Positions 22,784 through 34,984 of a DNA stretch of 64,000 nucleotides are shown here, piece by piece. A program made the position numbers and the translations under genes. The stretch spans positions 1 through 64,000 of the forward strand of contig JAUCBJ010002125.1 of the NCBI GenBank assembly GCA_032718475.1, in the 5' to 3' direction. Origin of the DNA: Nemertoderma westbladi. Taxonomy: Eukaryota; Xenacoelomorpha; Nemertodermatida; Nemertodermatidae. The first letter of the stretch is position 1. The number at the start of each line of letters is the position of its first letter. Under the pieces are notes generated by a model. The model ran no database searches, had not been told where the DNA came from, and saw only the letters and a list, made by a program, of their open reading frames with translations.

Positions 22784-23039
22784 AATAGGAGGAAATTTGC
22801 CCTGCAGCCAGATAGGCCTACTGCATTACCTACCGATAGGCGGGGTATAGCTATTAATAACCAGTAGCTAAATTATTAGTATGGCTCCAAACGCCACCAT
22901 AAATATAAGCAAACTTATTTATAACATAATTTATGTCATTTTTACATTTATTTATACAGCAACTAATATAATTTGTGCAGTTTCTATCACTTATAATGTA
23001 TATGTACAATCATTTCGTAATGTTAGAATTTTTGACTAA

Positions 23040-23195
23040 AACTACATACATACTTTTTGCAAAGTACTTTACAGTGTTCTGATCCTCGTGGCTTTATTTT
23101 CACTCACTCACTAACGTTCGTTCGTGTAACAACGCCACTCGGATCATCACACTGTAAAGTGCTACTTTACACACAAGTATGTAAATAGTTATTAA
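23040..23195. mobile_element. Foldback/MITE with ~55-bp inverted arms
   Basis: ACATACTTTTTGCAAAGTA-CTTTACAGTGT-CTGATCC-CGTGGC on the left returns inverted on the right, ending GTAAAGTGCTACTTTACACACAAGTATGTA. The arms are imperfect. The spacer between them is about 45 bp with TTCGTTCG. It is non-coding. Confidence 0.65.
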
Positions 23196-23564
23196 AATAT
23201 TGCTTGCGTAGTTACTGCAAATCAAATTACTGTACTCTTCAACTCCTGATGCTGCCTTACTCAATGTTAAATAATTAATTTAGTGTTCTCGAATATTTAT
23301 TACGTAACTAGAGAGCCGCTTAACTTTAACTACATAAACCATGGATATTGAGTTCCGTTTTGGAGTACGCCGCGCACACAATAAATTTGCAATTACTTTT
23401 TAGTGTGTGCATGGATTTTGATCAAATTAGGTGCAAACCTTTTCTAAGTCGATGCTCTTTCAATACATGTAATAAAAATTAAGAAATTCCACCAAATTTA
23501 TTTTTTTTCACCGGGATAAAAAGTAAAATTTATGCAATGGTTACTATTATCTAGGGAAAAGAAG

Positions 23565-23935
23565 ACAGATTTTGGGGCCCATGTGAAGAATACCAGACTT
23601 CCTGCCGTTATATTTGACTTATTACGTAGTAATCGTTATTACGTAAACGTTATTAGTAAACGTTATTGCGTAGTTATATTACGTAGTTACAGTAATGTGA
23701 AGAATACCAGGTTTTCACGAAAAACATAGGTTACAGAAGGGCTGAATCTAACCAAAACAATAAACGAATTAGTATACGTACAGTACATGTTATAAAACAG
23801 AAATAAGCGCTATAAAAAACTTAATAAAGATAAATTAAAAAAAAATAAAAAATCTCCATATATAAAATTCCAATAAAAAGTCGACCGAAAAGTGAAATCC
23901 TGGTATTCTTCGCATGGGCGGATTTTGGGCGGATT
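23565..23935. mobile_element. Inverted-repeat element sharing sequence with 12.9 kb
   Basis: The left end (CCCATGTGAAGAATACCAG near 23579) returns inverted at the right end (CTGGTATTCTTCGCATGGG, ~23898-23917). The internal block GTGAAGAATACCAGGTTTTC ... GGCTGAATCTAACC (23697-23755) is the repeat also seen at 12880-12955. No protein is encoded. Confidence 0.55.
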
Positions 23936-25320
23936 ATTCGAGCGAAAATGTAACAATTTAAGAATAAATTAATTATTTTATCCGAATATTTAATAGGAGT
24001 AGTAAAAGCATATAATGCATATGATGCTTTTATTATTTCGAGGAATTGCGGATTACAAAGTGTATAAAAAAATACTGTATTTTTGTAAAAGAATTTGTTT
24101 TCTTAAAAAATATTCCCTTTTGAATTACATAGAAATTTATCGTTATAAAGTTATCGCAATTTTGAGGTAAATTTGGTTTGCACTATTGTCTAATTAAATA
24201 ATACTAGTTACCGGTACTATATACTAGCTATTCTTTGTGAGTGAAGATGATATTCTAGAACGATAATTAAATAATCAAATCAATATTAAACTAGCTAATG
24301 GGAGCAGAAGATCCTATAACTATAAACATTTCAATGCTAAATTAATTAATACCAAAGTAATTACTGATCTAAAATAAATAATGGAAATCAACAGAATAAA
24401 CTTCTAGATTTTTGATTGGATAAATATTTTATTATCCGCAATTTTCGAAGCTTGATTGGATAATTACTTTATTGTCCGGAAATGCGGACGTTAACGTCTT
24501 TATTGTCCGCAGTTTTGCGGACAATAATTGGAATATTTTAAAGAAAATACTTTAATAATATTAACAATTAATCATTCAAGTAGAAATTCACTCTTATCTC
24601 CCTATAATTCTGTAAAACAGAATCATATGGACATTCTTTTAAACAACAGTAACATTGTATATATCTGTTTACTGCAGTCTACTGTGCTGCAGTCTAATGA
24701 GTTTACATACTCAATAAATTACTTTGTCTAACTCTAACTAATGTACAGTGCGGTAGCTATGAGACGCTGTAAATTGTGTAACTAAATGGGTGGACTATAT
24801 AGATGTACGCGAGCCTTCCATACAGCTGCTAATAAACTAATTTCCTCCAAGTTGTTACAGCGGAAAAAAATAGCCTCGCCAGTAGCCAGGAGGACGCCAG
24901 CCGCAGCTACCCAGATCAACTTATTAATCTATGTAATGTACCGGTTTCGGTGGCTGTTCGCGGCAAATTTCCCGTTTTTATTACATAAAAAAATATATAA
25001 TTCTAATTTAACCAGCTAAAAGAACAATTTTTAAATCAGAAATGAATTTACTATTATAAATTTACATTTTTTTACATGCCAAAAAAGTGAAATACTAATT
25101 CATAAATGAACAGGGTAAAGTGTTAACGCAGTCTACCGGTAATACTGGTTTCTGAGGGATGGGTGTAAATGGAACCTTTTTTTCAATGTAAAAAACTTGA
25201 AATAGTGTTACAACTATTGTAAACAAGCGCGAAATCGCGCAAAGGTCCGCGTCTACTAACGCATGAACTATATCCTTGAATGGCTTACTACCAATCTTAC
25301 AACAAAAGACATTCACCGGA
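23936..25320. other. AT-rich spacer with GTCCGCA hairpins
   Basis: A perfect 12-bp-arm hairpin, TTATTGTCCGCA-GTTT-TGCGGACAATAA, occupies 24500-24527. Partial copies of the arm occur at ~24430 and 24470. The other ORFs (24528-24731, 24786-25019, 25095-25316) show no known domain. Confidence 0.45.
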
Positions 25321-25395
25321 ATGGGGGATTGAACACGTTACCTAGAGATTCCAAGTCCCAAGCTCTGCCACTGAGCCATTGGGGCCGTACCAACC
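25321..25395 (-). ncRNA. tRNA-like sequence, probably a SINE head
   Basis: On the minus strand an A-box-like TGGCTCAGTGGCAGAGC (25363-25379) is followed at suitable distance by a B-box-like GTGTTCAATCCC (25326-25337). A D-arm GCTC/GAGC and a weak anticodon stem can be drawn, but the T-arm and acceptor stem do not pair well. I therefore prefer a pol III-type SINE or tRNA pseudogene to a functional tRNA. Confidence 0.5.
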
Positions 25396-26082
25396 CCTAA
25401 TACCAAAACCTATCTGGAAATTATTATTAACAACGGAGTGAATACTAGAGGTCTGGCTCGGCTACGCGGACCTAAAATTTACTTTGAGGTAGGCGACTTA
25501 CTACGCCTTACTCGCTACGACTTACTACGACCTACTTAGCGACATTTTGATTTCAAAGAAAATAAACTTTAAATAAGGTATTCCTCATTTAACCTAAGCT
25601 GTTCCCATTAATTAATAAGATTGGGGTTCCTGAGGTCATTACGGGATGGGTTTTCGCAAGTACAGGTTTAATTTTTGGCGCATTCTAACCCCCCTTCCCC
25701 TCTATTTGGAAAAAGATTTTTACAAAAATTAAAAATAACACTTTTTTAAACTAAAAATACTTTCTTGAAAATCACGTAATAGGCCACTTACTTTTTCACA
25801 TATTCCCAAAGTGATACCGATGGTTGTTGAAAATAATGGCAAACCCACTCTGGGCTAAACTAAAACTCATTATCGAAACCCGTAATTCCATTTGAGTATG
25901 TTCTTTTGTGTATACTGATTTAACATACTGTACTGTTTTAGCTTAATAATTTGATAATACTGCTTTCTTAGGCCTATGATTAAATACCACACACTATCAT
26001 ACACAATAATTATAAATAGTAGGCCTAAAGTCCTGAAGATATCTTTCACCACTTACTTGCATTTACAGGATGACGGTTACCA
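25396..26082. other. AT-rich spacer
   Basis: It contains short iterations of CTTACTACG (25497-25540) but no gene or clear element. Confidence 0.35.
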
Positions 26083-26430
26083 ATGCAACAGGGCGAGCTG
26101 GCTGTCCTGGCAGATAAGCATTGCCTTAGCGCTGTTGGTATTCAAGACTGGATAGACTGACGAGGTTCTGATTAAGGGCATGATGCCGTTGATGACATGG
26201 CCTCGCATCAGACGATGGTAGTGGCAATGGTGGAATTGTTCTATTAATGAATCCAACTTTACAGTGTACATGCAGCATTGGACAAAGTAGACCAAATCTC
26301 TATCCGCATCATCCGTTGACACTTATCATGTTCTGAAAGACTCGCTAAGAAGTTTCCTAAGGTGGTTCTGAATGTGTGCTATTCTCCAACTAGTGTTGCC
26401 CCAGTAGATTAGGTGGAAAGTTTCTATAGA
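26083..26430 (+). mobile_element. LINE fragment, 5' endonuclease part (copy 4)
   Basis: It starts ATGCAACAGGGCGAGCTGG, exactly like the fragment at 41220, and runs through the stretch that encodes the beginning of the endonuclease (GLLMNP, IVCYSPTS equivalents) with stops and small insertions. It breaks off near GTGGAAAGTTTCTA. Confidence 0.75.
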
Positions 26431-27087
26431 ATTATATTCCCTAAAATGCCGTGGATTTTCAAAATTTTATTTTATTCGGATTAACTTTGTAAAAGATTGC
26501 TTTGAATCCTCATTTGTATTTGTAATATCTATTGTACATCTATCGGTCAAGTGGTTCAGTAGCTCAGGCAGAATACCTAAGGACTGTGGTAAATCTAAGG
26601 TTGAGAGTAGGCTAGAGCTAAGGTCGCGAGTAGCGTGGAGGTGAGGAAGGGAGTAGCTTGCTTAGGTGGATGGTAGGAAAAACCCGGCTTTCTATTGGCT
26701 GCTATAAATAGCTTACATAGTTTAAACTAGCTACTTCCCTTGGTTGAGGAGATAAGAAATCCTGTACTGGGATTGGCTGGTAAGTTAACCCAGTGAAACA
26801 ACTAAACTTTTATGATTACAGACAAGCACGGATTAGTAAATAATAATTATATTTCATTAGAGGTTTAAGTTTAATTAATCGATTATCAGTTTAAATCGAG
26901 TGTCACTAAATACATAAATAAATAAATTATCTTGTTGTCTAAAGTTATGAGTAAATAATTAACGTATTTTATTATCCTAGTGAGCATACATTACACAAAC
27001 ATATTTTGGGATATTCTTATTCTGTAAATTATTATATTCCCTGCGAGTGAATATTGATGTGGGATTGTGGGGTAAAAAGTTTCAATA
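26431..27087. other. 5' flank of the seven-exon gene
   Basis: AT-rich. It should contain the promoter and 5' UTR. GGCTGCTATAAATAGC (26697-26712) offers a TATA-like box ~380 bp upstream of the start codon, but the true start site is unknown. I found no terminal inverted repeat matching the 3' flank. Confidence 0.35.
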
Positions 27088-30000
27088 ATGTCTCATCATT
27101 TCAAAGGCATCCAGGAGTACCGCGTTTTGCTAAGGGAATTAGCAAACGGAGGCCAGCCATTTAGCGGGCGGGGGCGAATGCCCAGCAATCCCGCAGTCAA
27201 GAAAGAAATAGAGACTATTCAGAAATGCAACGCCTCCAAAAATAAGTTGCATTTTTTTGGAGGTTTTAGTGCAGGTAGTTCTAAATGGTCTTGCTCCTGT
27301 GGGTGGCATGGTAAGAAGCCAGACTCAATTTCCGGTTCTCCTAAGCCACTAACAGTGGAAGAACTTACACCTACTACGTTAGCACTACAATTAACGGAAA
27401 CTGGTCAATTACGTTTACCACCTACTACCACATCGGCTCTTCCTCAAAGTTTACCACCTACTACCACATTGTCTCTTCCTCAAAGTTTACCACCTACTAC
27501 CACATTGACTCTTCCTCAAAGTTTACCACCTACTACCACATTGACTCTTCCTCAAAGTTTACCACCTACTACCACATTGTCTCTTCCTCAAAGTTTACCA
27601 CCTACTACCACATTGACTCTTCCTCAAAGTTTACCACCTACTACACCATTGACTCTTCCTCAAAGTTCACCACCTATTCCTCTTACCACATCCCTTTCGG
27701 AAACAGCACACCTGCAATTACCTGTTCGTCGTGATGCCAGCGTCCATCTTGGAATGGTGACACGCGAGTCCTACCCACACATTAAAGTTTCTGAAATACG
27801 AAGCATTGAGATTGGGTGGGCTTCAGTGAAATCTCCACTTAAGTTGTTTATTTTCGCTCCTTTAACTGGCTGTTGCCCGAAAAACTGTGGTAGTAGTCAA
27901 TTCAGAGTGAATGGTCCATCTAAAACGAAGTTAGCGTACTCCACGCCGTGGCCATATTGTTTGCAAGGACTAGCTATAGTGTGCAAAAGGTGCGGCAGTT
28001 ATTGTACTACCTATAACGACGAGTATATTAATACTCTGCACATGGAAACACAATTGAAGTTGCCAGTGATGACTGCTGGTGCGAGTAATTTTTGTGATTT
28101 ATCTATAGTTGTACTTCTTCGTTCACTAACCATCAGTGCAACATACCGATATGTTGAAACCGAAATCATGAAGGAAGACTTACGTCGCCGTGACGCTTAT
28201 ATTAGAAGTTTAAAGGTAGATAAACTTTTCCGCGGCAAAGTTGTAGAGATACCAACGATGGAGGAACTCCCTCCCTTTCCCAATCATTACATACCAGGAC
28301 TGCGACATTTAGCTGCAATGTTTTTAAGGTTGGTTGTTATTATCATACTGGTTGGGCTGTTAATATTGAGTTTAATTCAATAGATAAATGCTGCAGTAAA
28401 AAAATTCATCAACCTTAGGAAAATTCTTACTTTAATCTAATTGAGTTCGTTACTTATTTCAATATGCTTATAATATAATTTTTTGAAAATATAGGGACTA
28501 CGAAGTAAACAAATCCACATTGTCAAGGGAGTTGCGTGCCATTGTCTCCAAACACACTTTGGCCATCGACCATCAACGCAAGGTAGTAAAACGTACCCTG
28601 GGTTCCAACGTCATCGGTGAAGGTGGACAAAGTTTGACCGTAGTTGGAGATTACGGTCTTATTATGGGAGTTTATGTAGTACCGGACACATCTTTGCACT
28701 GGGCTACAAGTGCTATGGAGGAAATAATTGATAGGTTGGTGTAAAACCCTGCAAGTGTTCAAATGTTGAACTTTCTGTCGTTTAATAAATAATTAAACAA
28801 TTAAAAATTAAATTATAATTAAGCAATTAAAAAATAATTATCTATATGTTGAACACAAACCATAAGCCACTCCCTGTTGAAATATTCTTTGTAAATAAAC
28901 GGCTATGTCGCCAGTCAGAGTCTCTCATTATTAGCGTCATTACTCCCCTGTAAACATCAAGCAATTCCTGCTACAGTACTGTGGTGTATTGCATGGCCGT
29001 CGGAACTATAAGTGCCAGACTTGCGCTGTGTACCAACCATTGGCATTGGCGCCAGACAACCCAACCAAATAAGTAATGGTAGACACCAACCTTTGCTTTG
29101 TCGCCACCGTTTCATTTTGATATCGCCGACAAAGCCTATGTGGGATTCTACCATTTGGTCGGGTGCCAATGTTTGTTACACAGAATTTATGTATATTTAA
29201 ATAATAACTAATTATTCCCCCCCTCACGCCTCATCCCGTATTTTTACGCACGTCACCACTGATTTCAATGAACAGCACACACCACGTATTGTACATAAAT
29301 AAGTATAAATTTTAAACATCATTATACAGGCATCGGAGCGCACAGGGTGGAACTGTGCCGCCGTTACTCTATGTTGACTGTGGATGTTGTAATTGTAGGG
29401 AACGGAATAAAGAAACACGACCGCAAATCACAGGTAGGTTTATGTTAATATTGTTTTAAATAGGTTTGGAATTGTTTTGCACTGCCCATCCAAGGTTTAA
29501 ACTCTCACTATCATACCCGTCTCTTATTGCCACTAGTACTGCGAACTGTATCTGAAACTGAAATAAATAGTTATATTTGAACTGAAACCGAAACGAGTCT
29601 AATTTTGTTCAGCTCGCAGCATTACTTACCCCCACCCCCGAAACCGCTTATAAGAAACCGGACCGAGGCAGGTAGGTGCCAGCATCATTGGATAAATGAG
29701 AAAATAAACGCACCATTTGTTATTAATTTCAGACAAGGGTTGGAAAACTGATTTCACTATTAAGTTAGATGGGATGCACGTCCTCATGCGCATGGGTAGG
29801 AAAGTGAACGCTGAACATCCTCGCAGAAAACAGCTATTGCAAGATCTTTCATCAGCAATGTACATGAGATGCCCTGAGGATGAACAATTGCTAATTAATG
29901 CACGTAGGTTCATTGGACTACCTGTCGTATCTATAGACAGAGTCGAACGCGGCCGCTTTATTCGGCGCATCATACCTGGACCCGTTGTACTTGAAGAACG

Positions 30001-32858
30001 GTTGACGTCTGTTGTAAATGGCCATCTTCAACTGGACAAGTGAGTAGCTATTATCGTATAGATCAATTTTAATTATAATTTATTATTAATATAATATTAA
30101 TATATATATATTTTATGTACATTATATATATTTTTAAATTCTTTTTCTCAGGGAAGCTGACGCGCAGCGTTTGAAGGCTGGTCTTAAGGTGTCTTCAGTG
30201 GCTGATGTTGGGTATCCCCTTATAACTGATGAATTCCTTAGCTGTTTCCATCAACAGTTGGTCCATGTTAGGAATGGCTGCTTAAGCGACGATCTTGCTG
30301 ATTCAACTCCGTTTACAAAGGTTGGCAATAATTTGCTAATATAAAAATGTGAAAAGTCAACTACCGAGATCAATATTTTTTAAACTAATTGCGTGGTATT
30401 TCCCAGTAATTAATTTATAACAGTAAGGTTAAATCCTACATTATTTATTTGAATAATTATTTATAAAATAGTCATAATTTTGTTGCAGGTTGCTGAAATC
30501 AATTATAGAAATTCCGGGTGTATCTTGCCAGAGTACCGTTCTCTTCGGGGCACAAGTCGGGTAGAAGCTGTGCACAGTGTATTGGATCGTTCCTATTACG
30601 GCACAAGAGGACTCGGGGCACAGCTGTACACGGCTCGACTAGCTTGGCTAATATCAGCCTATAACAGAAGAAGATTGCGTAAACTGGGCCATCATCAACC
30701 TCCAGATAATTTAGCGCCACGTTTATGTGAATTCTACCTCGCGAATGGCTTGGGACACTATCCAGAATGGAGCATCGCCAGGGTAGACGCCAACCTTCCA
30801 AGCATCGGATACCACTATGGTGAAAGTGTTGTATTGGAACTGACAACCAACTTTGAAAAGATTCTCGACAAAGAAGTCGAAGCCTTGGAGATCGATGTCA
30901 ATATATGTTAGTGTTCTCATAAAGGGTAAAAATGTATTAAAAAATATTTATTTCCGTCTACCGTTTTCCGAGTATAAGTTGAACATTTAATAATAGGCAA
31001 TGCAACAGGTAAATAATATATATTTCTCTATGTAGCGTCATGTTATTGTTAAATTGTTATTATATTTATCATTATTATAATCATTCACTGTTTTATTCTA
31101 GTTTCAGATGATGACGATGATCTATTGGGGGAAGACGGCGATGTTGTTTTGCCAACAGAGTCTATAATGCTGACACCTCAACCTACAACATCTCAATGTA
31201 CGACGCCAACGGTACCTGCGGTACTTCACACAGCGGTACCGAAACTTGCGGCACACCAACCTGCGGTACCACAACCTGCGGGACCACAACCTGCGGTACC
31301 TCGAACTGCGGCACATAAACCTGCGGCACCACAACCTGCAGTACCACAACCTGCGGTAGTTCAAACTGCGGCACCTAAACGTGCGGCACACCAACCCGCG
31401 ATACCTACACTTGCGGCACCACAACCAGTGGCACCGCAACCTGTGGCATACCAGCGCGCGGCTCCTAATCCCGCGGCACCACAACCAGCGGCACCACAAC
31501 CTGCGGGACCACAACCTGCGGGACCACAACCTGCGGTACCTCGAACTGCGGCACATAAACCTGCGGCACCACAACCTGCAGTACCACAACCTGCGGTAGT
31601 TCAAACTGCGGCACCTAAACGTGCGGCACACCAACCCGCGGCACCTAAACCTTCGGCACACCAACCCGCGATACCTACACTTGCGGCACCGCAACCTGTG
31701 GCATACCAGCCCGCGGCTCCTAATCCTGCGGCACCACAACCAGCGGCACCACAACCAGCGGCACCTCAACCAGCGCCACCACAACCTGCGGTACCTCAAA
31801 CTGCGACACCTAAACCTGCGGCACCACAACCTGCAGTACCCCTACCTGCGGCACCACAACGTGTGGTACTTCAAACGGCGACACCTAAACCTGTAGCACA
31901 CCAACCCGCGATACCTACACCTGCGGCACCACAACCTTTGGCAACTCAACCTACGACACCACCGTCAGTACCAGCCACCGTAACGCTTCCTCTAGGTTCA
32001 GTCCCATGGATTAAATCTCCAGTACCACCTGGAAAACAACCCAAACGAAATGTCCAACAAAAGCGACACATGGTGGGTACACCACAGGTAGTTCCACCTG
32101 ACTTTAATCAAGAAATGGAAGCAATTTGGGTACAGATTTTTCATAGCGTATCGGCTACAACTTCTGGAGTTCTGATGATAAAGACTGCACTAGAGCTATA
32201 TCAGGAACGGTGCTATAAAGAAATTCACGACGCGCAGATTTCGTCAAAGCAGTTGCCCTGTTTGTGGCCCGTTTCATTTGCGCATGCGAAAAATTGGCTG
32301 CTAAAGATGCAAAGAGAAAGAAGCCTGCCGGCACAGCATGGCATAGTCAATATTGGTGCTGTCGACATCATCGAAACGATGAAAGTGGCGTTGGTATCAG
32401 AATCTTCCGATGCTTTTATTGGTCCTGCAATGACGCCTCAAATAACAATTACTGGAGCTGATATTAACAAGAGATTGGAAACTGTAGTTGTCCAACCAGA
32501 AGTTAAAAATATTCGGAAAAGAAAGTTGGTGGTTGATCCAACTGCCGAACAGTTGCAAATTTTAGATTTAAGAAGACAACGGGCCGCTGCCAAATTACTA
32601 CACCTTGGCCTTGAGGTAGACGAGCCACTAAGAGACAAAAGAAGATGCCCTATCTGCTACAAATATATTGCAAACTGTAATAAAACACCTGACGGTCTCA
32701 TTCATAAATATATTTCAAGGGGACATGACCCATCTGCAATTTGGTGTCCTTATAGCGATGATAAATCGACTTTGGATCAATATAATGAGACTAAAAGGAA
32801 CCGAATGATTCTGCGTTGCCGGAAATACAACTTAGAAAAAAGAAAAAGTAAACTCTAA
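27088..32858 (+). CDS. Seven-exon DDE transposase-derived protein with DUF6729-like zinc region (1,411 aa)
   Basis: Exons, all with GT-AG borders and matching phases: 27088-28328, 28495-28734, 29330-29433, 29733-30039, 30152-30320, 30489-30906, 31102-32858. Joined, they form one open frame. In order the protein has an N-terminal WSCSCGWHG cluster (~67-74) and seven LPPTTTLTLPQS-type repeats (110-193). A zinc region with CCPKNCG (262-268) and CKRC (299-302) lies where DUF6729 proteins have CPxC...CxxC. Catalytic-type motifs follow: AIDH (Asp439), YVDCGCCNCR (Asp510), KLDGMHVLMRMGR (Asp541) and GTSRVEAVH (Glu713). Then come a Pro/Ala pentapeptide repeat and a C-terminal cluster with Cys1342, Cys1345, His1368 and Cys1375. 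Animal proteins of this family are transposase-like genes of unknown function, and a nuclease role is inferred. No frame break is visible. No terminal inverted repeats were found, so domestication and a still-mobile element are both possible. Confidence 0.85.
27415..27666 (+). repeat. Seven 36-bp in-frame repeats in exon 1
   Basis: Each unit encodes LPPTTTLTLPQS with Ser/Thr variation. It is a flexible, Thr/Pro-rich linker between the two zinc regions, and its length probably varies between individuals. Confidence 0.9.
28735..29329 (+). other. Intron 2 of the seven-exon gene
   Basis: A 595-bp intron, GTTGGT ... TTATACAG. It contains an exact inverted pair around 29027-29053 and 29144-29168 (CCAACCATTGGCATTGGCGCC against GGTCGGGTGCCAATG), probably a small MITE. 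It has no coding potential. Confidence 0.6.
31230..31965 (+). repeat. 15-bp (pentapeptide) repeat region in exon 7
   Basis: Units of 15 bp around CCACAACCTGCGGTA encode PQPAV, PQPAA, HKPAA and similar. A higher-order ~240-bp block is duplicated (starting near 31288 and 31528). All three plus frames and one minus frame stay partly open because of the repeat. Only the frame joined to exons 6 and 7 is considered real. Confidence 0.9.
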
Positions 32859-33206
32859 CTATTAATACGTGTAACATGATTTCAATATTTACTATAATGT
32901 TTACAATTTCTAATGAAAGTACGTAATTTCCGTATTATATATTGCCTATATTATTTGTTCAATAAGTTAAATAGTTACTGTAAAATGTGCAATGCTCTCT
33001 ATGTATATAATTATTCTTATAATATCAATATTGATATTTCAATTTACAATAATGAATATGCAATTATTTCTAATGAAAATACATACGATGTACAAAAATA
33101 CATAGCTTTGCGTTTTCCCTTCCTCTCTGCGTTTTTCCTTCCTCTCTGGTCATTTTTCCGCGTAATTCTTTTCCCCCCTTGTTTACACTCTGTTTTGCCC
33201 CAGCCC
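32859..33206. other. 3' flank of the seven-exon gene
   Basis: AT-rich, with no further coding potential. A CTTTCC/TTCCCT-rich stretch lies at 33115-33180. Confidence 0.4.
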
Positions 33207-33285
33207 TAGCTCAGTCGGTAGAGCGTTGGAAATTATATGTGTAGTAGGTATTGAGTTCGAATCCTAGTAAGTGCGAATTATTTTT
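33207..33285 (+). ncRNA. tRNA-like sequence with A and B boxes
   Basis: TAGCTCAGTCGGTAGAGCG is a textbook tRNA A-box/D-arm, and GAGTTCGAATCCT is a B box ~45 bp further on. Anticodon and T stems pair badly, so this is more likely a SINE head or tRNA pseudogene than a working tRNA. Confidence 0.5.
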
Positions 33286-33343
33286 TGTGCAGAATTTCAA
33301 CTCATTTAAATTAACCGCTACAAATTAATTGCATTTGTCTGTA

Positions 33344-33490
33344 CCAATGAGACTGTAGTTATTTGATTGTAACCAATGTCGTGCAAGTTATATATTAGCT
33401 GGACCAATAGCTATCTTTAAAACCTTGTTAGAACCTATAGAACAATCGAGAATTTTCTCGATTGATTGCAGCACAAATTTAGTATATAAA
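33344..33490 (+). promoter_or_regulatory. Pol II promoter-like cluster: three CCAAT boxes and a TATA box
   Basis: CCAAT occurs at 33344, 33373 and 33404. It is followed by a 20-bp palindrome (AATCGAGAA/TTCTCGATT, around 33445-33464) and TATATAAA at 33483-33490. Spacing and order suit a plus-strand promoter starting near 33513. No intact ORF follows, so it may be the promoter of a dead LTR element or of a non-coding RNA. Confidence 0.45.
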
Positions 33491-33639
33491 GGTGCGATTT
33501 GTTCATTAGTTATTCATCTCTACTTCACAGATTATCTTATCAATATTCTGTCGTGCTTAGTTTATTTCAGATTACATTGTACATATTATTATAATCTTCT
33601 GTAATATAGTCAGAATATTCTCTCAGCTTTTCTATCTGT

Positions 33640-34560
33640 TTTACCATGGATTCACTACGGTGAACAAACTCAGGGACAGGATGGCCGGCTAGAGATCGGG
33701 CCGCAGCAATGAACGGGAACATCGGGGGAATGTAGACGAGAGACAACCCGCAATACCATCTAGAGTTATTCGCCCATCGCCTGAAAGGTTAGACAGCGTT
33801 CGATCCTTGCTACCTAAGTGTAAGACCAAAAGATCAAAAGGTAGAAGTAGTGACACGCTGTAAGCCTAAAATTACATCATAGGGACTGTACTGTCTTGAT
33901 TCAGGAAAAACCGCAGTAGACCTTCATATTCCTACGGGAGGGAGAGAGAGCAGAGATACTAGTACGCAGATAGGACGTAGGCACACCGGTACGAAGCATA
34001 CAAATTGGTTAGGGTGCAGCAAACTGTACGCTTAACTCTTGCTAAGTACAGGTGCGTCTGTGACTATTTGCCGTACAACGGTGTCCATTACATCAGAACT
34101 TGTAGGCTAGGAGGGTTATTGTGTTTTCACCTGAATTAGGATTGTACCGTTCAGGCGGTAGGGCAGTTTACGTACTAGGCGCAAATAAATTGAGGCTATC
34201 AGGGATATACTAACATCTACCGTGTCCCCGCCAACGCCCTAATAGGAAGTTACCTGGACTACCTGGGTGACTAAAATTCTAGATAGGAGCCAGGATAGCT
34301 ATTAGTACCTGTACGCCTACAGTAGTAAACTAACACATCTCTTCTTAGTATCAGGGACCTGGTACCTAAAATTGCCGAATTCCGGGCGTAGTATTAACCT
34401 TATGCCTGAATTTGAGTCCTGGAAATACGCAAGAGGGGAAGGAACCTTATCATTCGTGAGTATTGGACCTACAAGTTATAAAATTAGAATATTCGTAAAA
34501 TGCACACCGTACCCAGTAATTATATATGTGAAGGAGCAAAACTGCTTTTGACCGTTCAGA
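33640..34560 (+). pseudogene. Possible relic of an LTR-retroelement protease region
   Basis: No frame is open for long, but one frame near 34035-34085 reads LLLSTGASVTI, resembling the LLDTGASVT active-site box of retroelement aspartic proteases with the catalytic Asp lost. It lies behind a promoter-like cluster. This could be chance. Confidence 0.25.
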
Positions 34561-34984
34561 ATTAACACACGCGCGTTAGAAATTATTTACACCTCAAAAT
34601 ATATAAAATTAACTTTCGTCCTTACTGCACTTTGCTCGCTAGTTAGACATCTCCAAATATCTGCCTCTGTACCTAGCTAGCGTCCCTTTTGCCCAACCAT
34701 ATAAATCACACCGCGGCAAAGTATACGAGCCTCTTAGTCCGCCAGTGAGTCAGCCTGATTTTAGGATTCGCTGCGCGGGATTTTGTTTTATCGAAGTTTG
34801 TCTGCTCGTAGACTGTTTTCTGCCTCACCGGTTATAAGAGATCGATACTGCAATATATTCGCTTACTTAGAGTTTACTGTTTTGGTGAGAAGGTCGGATT
34901 TATGATTTGATTCACAAACTTTACAGTAGGATATTGCAGGTATTGTTACCGTCTCTTCCATATAGTAGGAATAGGCGTATCTCT
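34561..34984. other. Spacer
   Basis: No coding region. A TATA-like CATATAAATC lies near 34700. Confidence 0.3.

Noticed and set aside
31122-31829. 235-codon minus-strand Arg/Trp/Cys-rich ORF
   Set aside because: Shadow of the Pro/Ala repeat in exon 7 of the plus-strand gene.
33207-33285. Functional tRNA gene
   Set aside because: A and B boxes are good, but anticodon and T stems do not pair; kept only as a tRNA-like sequence.
26431-33640. Terminal inverted repeats around the DDE gene
   Set aside because: I compared the flanks by eye and found no convincing pair or target duplication.
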